Shown here: positions 58,511 through 64,000 of the stretch, piece after piece
Numbering within the stretch: position 1 is the stretch's first letter
Layout of the letters: each line of letters begins with the position of its first letter
Origin: Streptomyces platensis
GTDB taxonomy: Bacteria > Actinomycetota > Actinomycetes > Streptomycetales > Streptomycetaceae
Length of the DNA stretch: 64,000 nucleotides
Direction of reading: 5' to 3'
Assembly: GCF_008704855.1 (NCBI RefSeq)
Contig: NZ_CP023691.1
Coordinates: 124,001-188,000, forward strand
Translations under genes and position numbers: made by a program
The notes under the pieces: generated by a model
Told to the model about the DNA's origin: nothing
Databases searched by the model: none
Seen by the model: the letters and a program-made list of their open reading frames with translations, nothing else

Positions 58511-59034
58511 GCAGTGCCCCACCCCTGGGGCGGTGCCAGGCGGCCCATCTGGAGGTTCCAGTATTCGGTGTTGCGCCGGCAGCGGCCGTCGGGGGCGAAG
58601 GTCAGGAAGTTGGTCTCCAGGAAGGTGACCCAGTGCTCGCCGTCGGGGTTGAGGGCGGGGGCCCGCAGGGTGACCCAGAGTTCGACCGCCGCCCGGTTGC
58701 CGGTGACGACCGGGGTGCCGTGCCGGCCGGTCATGTCGCTCTGGCCGGCGGTGATGTCGCGCCAGTAGCGGCCGATGGCGTCGCGTCCGCGGAAGGTCTG
58801 CGCGGCCACGCCGGGCACCGCCTCGTACACGGCGTCCGGGGTGAACAGCCGGACCGCGGCCTTGTCGTTCTTGGTCCGCCAGGTCTCCAGATAGGCGTCG
58901 GTCCAGCTCGACACCTGGTCGGCGGTGAGCCGGTCGGATCGTTCGTCGGCCTGTGCGGCCGGTGCCAGGGCCGCCAGGGGCAGCGCGGCGGCGCCGGCGC
59001 GGAGCAGAGTGCGGCGGTGGGTAAGGGGGTTCAC
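58507..59034 (-). CDS. Tat-exported NTF2/SnoaL-like protein
   Basis: A 175-residue protein. The N-terminus has a twin-arginine motif (RRTLLRAG) and an Ala-rich hydrophobic stretch ending AQA, so Tat export of the folded protein is likely. The mature part is a SnoaL/NTF2 cone: SSWTDAYLETWRTKNDKAAVRLFTPDAVYE, GRDAIGRYWRDI, and a Trp-rich C-terminus. Such domains act as small enzymes (cyclase, isomerase, hydrolase) or binders. It is downstream of a 76-base gap from the methyltransferase gene and overlaps the amidohydrolase gene. The start is GTG. Confidence 0.82.
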   Translation of the reverse strand: MNPLTHRRTLLRAGAAALPLAALAPAAQADERSDRLTADQVSSWTDAYLETWRTKNDKAAVRLFTPDAVYEAVPGVAAQTFRGRDAIGRYWRDITAGQSDMTGRHGTPVVTGNRAAVELWVTLRAPALNPDGEHWVTFLETNFLTFAPDGRCRRNTEYWNLQMGRLAPPQGWGTA

Positions 59035-59110
59035 GGGTGTTCGGTGCCCTTTCCGTACGGACGGGGTGACCCGGCCGGCGACGGCTTCGCGCAGCCGGGC
59101 GGAGCCGGTG

Positions 59111-59788
59111 TCAGGCGGCTTCCTGGAGGCGGACGGAGAATTCGATGCCGTCGCCCAGCGGCAGCTGCTGGGAGAGATAGCCGTTGCCGGCGGTGCGGAC
59201 ATGGTCGGTGAACTCCGGCGGCAGCATCGGCAGGTTGTCGGAGACGACCAGGCCACCGGCGCGCAGTTGCGGTTCGAGCAGCTTGAGGACCGGGAGGTAG
59301 AGCTCCTTCCAGCCGTCCAGCAGCAGCAGATCGACCGGCCCGGGGAGGGTGCCGAGCTGCTCCCGGGCGTCGCCGGTCCTGATTTCGGCGAAGTCGGCGA
59401 GCCCGGCGCGCTCCAGGTGGCTGCGGGCCCGGTCGGCCTTGCCCGGGTGCAGCTCCGAGCCGATGATGCGGCCGCTGCCGTTGTCGCGCAGGGCGGCCGC
59501 CGCATAGATCGTCGAGGCACCGAAGGAGGTGCCGAACTCCACGACGAGGGCCGGGCGCAGGCTCCGTACGAGCTGGTAGAGGAAGGTGCCGACCTGCGGG
59601 TGTACGGGCAGCGCGGCCTGGGCGCAGAGCTCGGCCGCCTCCTGCGCGGTGGGCGGCTGCGGCCAGTCGGCGGCGGTGGCGTAGGCCCGCTTCATGACGT
59701 CCGGGTCGTTGCGCTCGGCGGTCCGGGCGATCTCGTCCAGGACGGCCCCCACGCGCGGGTCGGCGAGTCCGGTGGTGGCGGTGGTCAT
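59111..59788 (-). CDS. Metal-dependent O-methyltransferase (catechol/caffeoyl type)
   Basis: A 225-residue class I methyltransferase. The SAM site is VVEFGTSFGASTIYAAAAL (about 85-103) with SELHPGK; the metal site includes LLLLDGWKELYLPVL and the Asp-Asn in LVVSDNLP. This is the small CCoAOMT/MdmC type that methylates hydroxyl groups, often on catechols. It begins in an ATGA overlap with the oxygenase gene, 8 bases after GGGAGG, so it is part of the same operon. Confidence 0.88.
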   Translation of the reverse strand: MTTATTGLADPRVGAVLDEIARTAERNDPDVMKRAYATAADWPQPPTAQEAAELCAQAALPVHPQVGTFLYQLVRSLRPALVVEFGTSFGASTIYAAAALRDNGSGRIIGSELHPGKADRARSHLERAGLADFAEIRTGDAREQLGTLPGPVDLLLLDGWKELYLPVLKLLEPQLRAGGLVVSDNLPMLPPEFTDHVRTAGNGYLSQQLPLGDGIEFSVRLQEAA

Positions 59789-60726
59789 GCCTGTGCCCTC
59801 CCGTCCCGCACGGCGGCCAGCAGCGCGGGGTCGAGGTAGCTCTGCGCGTTGTAGATGGTCCGGTCGGTGTCGAGTATCTCGCGCCGGCCGTGCATCACCC
59901 GGGTATTGTCGATCAGCGCCACGTCGCCGTCCTGCCAGTCCAGCTCCTCGGTCAGCTCCTCGGTCAGGCGGCGGAATTCGGCGAGCAGCTCCTCGGGGAT
60001 CTCCGTGCCGTCGGCGAAGGTGATGCGTGGGGCCTCGTAGTTGTACGAGGGGCCGAAGACGCTGTTGGCCCAGGAGAGCCGGCTGCCGAAGAGCGTGGGG
60101 TGGACGGCGCCGACGCGGTAGGCATAGTGGATGGAGCCGTCGTCGTTGAGCTGGAGGGTGGTGGAGACGCTGCCGCCCACCAGGTCCTTCATATCGGCGA
60201 AGGTGACGTCGTCGAGCGCTTTGCGGCCTTCCGTCTGGTGACAGACGAAGGCCTTCCACTTGGGCTCCTCCACCCGGCGGCTGTACATGATGTCCTTGAC
60301 GCCGAAGACCTCGCGGGCGGTGTCACTCGCCGCGTCCCAGACCCGGTAGCCGTCACAGACGGTGGTCTGGGAGCCGCTGGCGGCGGCATTCTCGCACAGG
60401 AACCACGTCAGGTCGGGGCCGAACGGGCTGTTGCCGTTCTCCAGATGGAGGCCGACGGCGACGGTGCCCGCGTCCACCTTCTGGGCGACCTCGCCGCCGT
60501 GGAAGGAGCGCGCCGGGTCGAGGGTGATCCGGCTGGAGTGCGCCTTCACGAAGGAGGTGAACTCCTCCAGGTCCGTGCGGAAGCCCCGGAACAGCAGAAA
60601 GCCGGCGTCGGCGAGCAGCCCGGTGACCCATGCGGGGTCCAGTGCACCGAGCGACCGGTCCCCGGTGGGCAGGACGAGCCGGCCGGTGGCGGCCCCGTAG
60701 GGCTCGACGTCAGCGATGGTGGTCAT
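59785..60726 (-). CDS. TauD/clavaminate-synthase-like Fe(II)/2OG oxygenase
   Basis: A 313-residue non-heme iron oxygenase. The metal triad is His94-x-Glu96 (VGLHLENG) and His279 (RVMHGRR), with Arg289 as the 2-oxoglutarate anchor (TDRTIYN). A Glu instead of Asp is the clavaminate synthase variant. Members of this branch hydroxylate, desaturate, cyclise or make isonitriles in natural-product pathways. Both ends overlap neighbours by four bases (ATGA), so translation is coupled. Confidence 0.9.
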   Translation of the reverse strand: MTTIADVEPYGAATGRLVLPTGDRSLGALDPAWVTGLLADAGFLLFRGFRTDLEEFTSFVKAHSSRITLDPARSFHGGEVAQKVDAGTVAVGLHLENGNSPFGPDLTWFLCENAAASGSQTTVCDGYRVWDAASDTAREVFGVKDIMYSRRVEEPKWKAFVCHQTEGRKALDDVTFADMKDLVGGSVSTTLQLNDDGSIHYAYRVGAVHPTLFGSRLSWANSVFGPSYNYEAPRITFADGTEIPEELLAEFRRLTEELTEELDWQDGDVALIDNTRVMHGRREILDTDRTIYNAQSYLDPALLAAVRDGRAQA

Positions 60727-62294
60727 GCGTCTGCTCCTTGGTGGTCGTACAGCGTTCCGTTGGACAGGGCGGTACGGATGGCTGCGCGCATGGGCCGTCC
60801 GGTGACGGTGAAGAACCGGCGGTAGAGGCGCTCGTCGGCGACGGTGAGGTGCGGCACGGCGATCCGCTCCACCTCGGAGAGGTGCGCTTCGCCGAACTCC
60901 CGGACGGCCGTTTCGGCCGCCGCGAGGTCGGTGGACTCCTTGACGAGGAAGAGTCCGTGGAGGACGGTGAGCCCGTCACCGATCACGGCGACGGCGCGGA
61001 CGAACGGGAGTTGGGCATACTGCGCCTCGACCCACTCGGGTGCCACATTGCGGCCGGCCGCGGTGATGATGACGTTCTTCTTGCGTCCGGTGATGCTGAT
61101 GAAGCCGTCCTCGTCGATCCGGGCCAGATCGCCGGTACGAAGCCAGCCGTCGGCGTCGAGGACCAGGCTGGAGGGGTCGTCGCGGGTGTAGCCGGCGAAC
61201 AACGAGGTGCTGCTGACCAGGAGTTCACCGTCGTCCGCGGTCCGGACACGGACATGTGGCAGCGGCCGGCCGACGGTGCCCGGCCGGCGCGCGTCCGGGG
61301 TGTTCCAGCTGACCACGGAGCTGTTCTCGGACAGTCCGTACCCCTCGTGCACGGGGAGCCCGTGGTCCTCCAGCCGCCGCAGCAGTTCGGGGTGCACGGG
61401 CGCCCCGCCGCAGCAGATGAGCGGTGCGCCGGGAGTGCCGAACAGGGCCGGGGCGACCGCGGCTCCGCTCGCCACGGCCTCGTCCGCGGCGGTGGCGAAG
61501 GCGTCGACGAGCGCGGGCGTGGCGACCATCGCGGTCGGGCGGGCGGCCGTCACATACGGCAGGACGTCGGCCGGGGCCGCCGCCGCGGTGCCGACCAGGG
61601 CCTTGCCGGGCGGCATCAGGACCACGGTCCCGCCGTCGAGCAGGACCATGTAGAGGCCGGTGACCTGCTCGATGAGCAGGCTGAACGGGACGACGGAGAG
61701 ATAGCGGGAGAAGGCCCCGTCGGGCATCACCGACCGCAGTGAGGTCAGCAGTTCGTTCAGGGCCGCCGCCCGGATCCGTACCCCCTTGGGACGCGAGGTC
61801 GTTCCGGAGGTGTGGATGATCTTGCATTCCCAGTCCGCTCCCCCGTCGGCGGCCGGCGGCAGCACCAGGGGCGCGGACGGCACGGGCCCGTCCGTGGACA
61901 GCGGCAGCACCGTGCAGTCCGGGCGCAGGACCCGGTCCCTGCCCCACTGGGTCAGCCGCTCCTGCCCGGCGGCGTCCACCACACACAGATCGGTCTCCGC
62001 CAGCAGACCGGCGGCCTGCTCGGCGGAGAAGGCCAGCGGGACCGGCACCTCGGTGGCGCGCGCGGCGATCAGTGCGAGATCCGCGACCACGTATTCCGGG
62101 GTGTTGCCGCAGACCACGCCGATGCGCAGCGGCCGGCCGTCGTGCGGACCGATCCGCTCGGCGAGCTCCGCGGCCCGGCGCGTCACCTCCTGGTAGCTGA
62201 GGGTCCGGGCCGGCGTGCCGTCCTCCCCCAGCACCTCGACCAGCGGATGCTCCGATTCTCCGAAGCGGACCAGACTCTGCTCAATGCCCAGCAT
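60723..62294 (-). CDS. AMP-dependent synthetase/ligase
   Basis: A 523-residue ANL enzyme. The P-loop-like A3 motif is [17 protein letters not shown]5 is YGLSENSS, A7 [18 protein letters not shown]8 [18 protein letters not shown]. In the A10 region ([12 protein letters not shown] near the C-terminus) Arg takes the place of the usual Lys. It resembles fatty acyl-CoA or acyl-AMP ligases and would activate an acid as its adenylate. Its ATG overlaps the preceding gene by 14 bases, its stop the oxygenase ATG by 4. Confidence 0.9.
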   Translation of the reverse strand: MLGIEQSLVRFGESEHPLVEVLGEDGTPARTLSYQEVTRRAAELAERIGPHDGRPLRIGVVCGNTPEYVVADLALIAARATEVPVPLAFSAEQAAGLLAETDLCVVDAAGQERLTQWGRDRVLRPDCTVLPLSTDGPVPSAPLVLPPAADGGADWECKIIHTSGTTSRPKGVRIRAAALNELLTSLRSVMPDGAFSRYLSVVPFSLLIEQVTGLYMVLLDGGTVVLMPPGKALVGTAAAAPADVLPYVTAARPTAMVATPALVDAFATAADEAVASGAAVAPALFGTPGAPLICCGGAPVHPELLRRLEDHGLPVHEGYGLSENSSVVSWNTPDARRPGTVGRPLPHVRVRTADDGELLVSSTSLFAGYTRDDPSSLVLDADGWLRTGDLARIDEDGFISITGRKKNVIITAAGRNVAPEWVEAQYAQLPFVRAVAVIGDGLTVLHGLFLVKESTDLAAAETAVREFGEAHLSEVERIAVPHLTVADERLYRRFFTVTGRPMRAAIRTALSNGTLYDHQGADA

Positions 62295-62931
62295 GGCCGG
62301 CCACCTCCATGGCGCTGATACTCAGTTGGAGATCGGTGACGGAGTAGCGCCCGGTGGCGTCGGAGAACAGCCGGTCCAGGGCGTTCAACGGGATGACGCC
62401 GACCTGAGGCTCCTGGTCGTAGTACGTGCCCCAGCGCGCCGCCTCGTCGGGCGACAGCCGGCGCGGGTCGGCGGGGCCGAACGGCACGAAGGAGATGCCG
62501 GTACGGTCCAGCGTCGTGATGAGGCTCCGGGTGACCGTGCACAGGATGTACTCCATGCCCAGGCACCAGGCGATGATCGGGGTGGCTCTGATCAGTTCGC
62601 GGCCGACCGAGGCGCGGCGGGTGGCCAGTGCCCCCACCTCCACCACCCGCCTGCGGTCGACCGAGGCTCCGAGACGGGCCAGTGCGGCGTCCTCGACGCC
62701 GGTTTCGAGGTACCGCTCGGAGAACAGCTCCTGGTCGCTCCCGAAGGTGAGCCCCGCGCAGGCCAGTGGCGCGCAGGGCTCCTCCGCCGCGCCGCAGGCC
62801 GGCCGGGCGACGATGAACGAGTCGGGCCGGGGCGCCACATCGGCGCCGTATGCCTGGGCGTACACCTCACGAGCGAGGTCTGCGGCGTCCAGCCATGAGC
62901 TGGTCGACCGGTGTGCCAGATCGATCTGCAC
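62281..62931 (-). CDS. Thermostable-hemolysin-family protein
   Basis: A 216-residue soluble protein of the T_hemolysin family (named after the Vibrio delta-VPH haemolysin): ELFSERYLETGVEDAALARLG near 75, RVVEVGALATRRA near 102, ATPIIAWCLGMEYILCTVTRSLITTLDRTGI and RWGTYYDQEPQVGVIPL. The fold is GNAT-like, and an acyl-transfer role is only inferred. The GTG at 62931 follows AAGGGGGGAG. It lies between an O-methyltransferase (29 bases) and the AMP ligase (overlap), which suggests that the ligase and this protein act together. Confidence 0.85.
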   Translation of the reverse strand: MQIDLAHRSTSSWLDAADLAREVYAQAYGADVAPRPDSFIVARPACGAAEEPCAPLACAGLTFGSDQELFSERYLETGVEDAALARLGASVDRRRVVEVGALATRRASVGRELIRATPIIAWCLGMEYILCTVTRSLITTLDRTGISFVPFGPADPRRLSPDEAARWGTYYDQEPQVGVIPLNALDRLFSDATGRYSVTDLQLSISAMEVAGHAGH

Positions 62932-62960
62932 GGTGCTCCCCCCTTCCCCGGCTGCCGGCT

Positions 62961-63965
62961 TTACTTGGTGCCGACGACCAGAGACACGGAAGACGGGAGC
63001 GTGATCCGCTCGACGCCCGACAGACCCGCGTCGGTCAGCCAGCCGGAGATCTCCGGCTCGCTGTAGGTGCGGTCGCCCGAGCAGGCGTACATGGCCAGCG
63101 AGAACGCCGCGTTGTGCTCCTCGAGCTGCTCGCCGCGGACATCTTCGAGCACCACGATCCGGCCGCCGGGGCGCAGCGCCTTGGCGGCACGGGCGACCAG
63201 GTCCCGGTTCTCCTCGTCGGTGTGGTTGTGCACGATCTCGAAGAGGAAGACCACGTCGTAGCCGGTGCCGAGGTCGCCGCTGAGGAAGCTGCCGCGCTGG
63301 AGGGTGATCCGGTCGGACAGCCCGGCCTTCTCGATCGCGGCGCCGGTGTCGGCGAGCGCCTCGGGCAGGTCGAGGATGGTGGCGGAGAGCTCGGGGTGCC
63401 GCTCGCACATGGCCATGGAGTGCAGGCCGTGCGAGCCGCCCAGGTCGAGGAGGCGCCGCGCCCCTTCGGGCAGCGGGACGGCGTCGACGATGGGCTGCAC
63501 GGTCAGCCGCGACTTGACCCGCATGTACGCGGAGAAGTCCCGCCCGGCCTCGGGGTTGTCGGCCCAGCGGTCCCAGAGGGACTGGGCGGGCTTGCCGTCC
63601 CGTACGGCCTGCGGAAGTTCCCACATCACGTTGATGAGTTCGTACGCCCACAGCAGCGCCGGGGTGAAGTCGTACTCGGCGTTCTTGCCCAGCCAGCGTT
63701 CGGCGATCGGGCCGTTGCGGTAGCGCCCGTCCTCCAGGGTCAGCCAGCCGAGGACGGCGGCGACGTCGGCGACCGCGCGGGTGCCGTCCGTGCTCGCGCC
63801 GATCGCGGCGGCCAGCTCGTCGAGGGTCTTGGGGCCGTCCTCCTCCAGGGTGCGGAAGATGCCGAGCTTGGCGGCGGAAGTGAGCGCCGCGTAGCGGATG
63901 GTGGAGCCGATCACCTCATCGATCGGGTTGCCCGCCAGTTCGGCGTCAGTGGTGGTCTTGAACAT
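62961..63965 (-). CDS. O-methyltransferase (plant/hydroxyneurosporene type)
   Basis: A 334-residue methyltransferase. An N-terminal dimerisation winged helix (about 10-95: LTSAAKLGIFRTLEEDGPKT, LDELAAAIGAS) precedes a class I SAM domain with LLDLGGSHGLHSM (about 168-180), ATILDLPEAL, RGSFLSGDLGTGYDVVFLF and LRPGGRIVVLEDV; EIVHNHTDEEN holds the catalytic-site His. It acts on a small hydroxylated compound. GAGGAGA precedes the ATG at 63965. It is the first gene of the leftward operon visible; more may lie right of the window. Confidence 0.9.
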   Translation of the reverse strand: MFKTTTDAELAGNPIDEVIGSTIRYAALTSAAKLGIFRTLEEDGPKTLDELAAAIGASTDGTRAVADVAAVLGWLTLEDGRYRNGPIAERWLGKNAEYDFTPALLWAYELINVMWELPQAVRDGKPAQSLWDRWADNPEAGRDFSAYMRVKSRLTVQPIVDAVPLPEGARRLLDLGGSHGLHSMAMCERHPELSATILDLPEALADTGAAIEKAGLSDRITLQRGSFLSGDLGTGYDVVFLFEIVHNHTDEENRDLVARAAKALRPGGRIVVLEDVRGEQLEEHNAAFSLAMYACSGDRTYSEPEISGWLTDAGLSGVERITLPSSVSLVVGTK

Positions 63966-64000
63966 GGCTGATCTCCTCGGGATGGCAGGGAACGGCCGCA

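Overview
The window is typical Streptomyces or close-relative DNA. GC is very high, GTG and TTG starts are common, ribosome binding sites are GGAGG-like, two genes carry rare TTA (bldA) codons, and there are a chaplin, a HelR-type RNA polymerase motor, a second Rho and many secreted proteins. About 52 protein genes are supported, plus one truncated gene. No tRNA, rRNA, CRISPR array, insertion sequence or phage gene was seen. Most of the window reads as ordinary chromosomal accessory DNA, with a biosynthetic-looking operon at the right end.

Layout. 1-7.2 kb: partial YqcI/YcgG gene, YjdF-like membrane protein, MFS exporter, secreted HAD phosphatase with a TTA codon, alpha/beta hydrolase, DUF2180 protein, a histidine-phosphatase remnant and a first secreted CAP-domain protein. 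7.2-12.3 kb: PadR/ABC ATPase/FtsX permease operon and a solute-binding protein. 12.5-18 kb: alpha-glucoside-type uptake operon (GH13 enzyme, lipoprotein binding protein, two permeases, no ATPase gene). The first permease has a large extracytoplasmic Ig-like insertion. 18.2-25 kb: HelR, AMIN-like protein, and a polyol catabolic locus (DeoR repressor and dehydrogenase divergent from an RbtT/DalT-type MFS carrier). 25-33.8 kb: vanadium-dependent haloperoxidase, TTC38-like TPR protein, NCS1 permease with a zinc-ribbon-like tail, chaplin, second Rho, methyltransferase, MBL hydrolase. 34-38 kb: TetR with a divergent hydrolase/SRPBCC pair around an 18-bp palindrome, a secreted aerolysin-like protein and a GH114 glycosidase. 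37.9-43.7 kb: cytochrome bd oxidase cydAB, an SCO6745-like protein, an MmyB-type regulator with a divergent SDR. 44-49.1 kb: PucR regulator, a second alanine racemase with Glu at the carbamylated-lysine position, and a CycA-like permease, which together suggest D-/L-alanine use. 49.3-52.8 kb: LTD-domain protein, M64 metallopeptidase, NADP-dependent reductase with a TTA codon.

52.9-55.7 kb is the most unusual locus. One polypeptide joins an ECF-type sigma factor (sigma2, sigma4), an anti-sigma-like HxxxCxxC zinc motif, one membrane segment, a Pro/Thr/Ser linker and an extracellular CAP domain. A second membrane-anchored CAP protein is divergently transcribed from it. Both genes carry the same bipartite upstream element (TTTTCGTTATCG, exactly 16 nt, TCTCC) in the correct orientation. 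This suggests a membrane-tethered sigma factor that controls itself and its CAP paralogue.

57.2-64 kb is a leftward, tightly overlapping operon that runs towards the right edge: O-methyltransferase, thermostable-hemolysin-family protein, AMP-dependent ligase, HxE-type TauD oxygenase, second O-methyltransferase, then a Tat-exported NTF2-like protein and an amidohydrolase. It looks like a small specialised-metabolite cluster without PKS or NRPS genes in view. I do not recognise the product.
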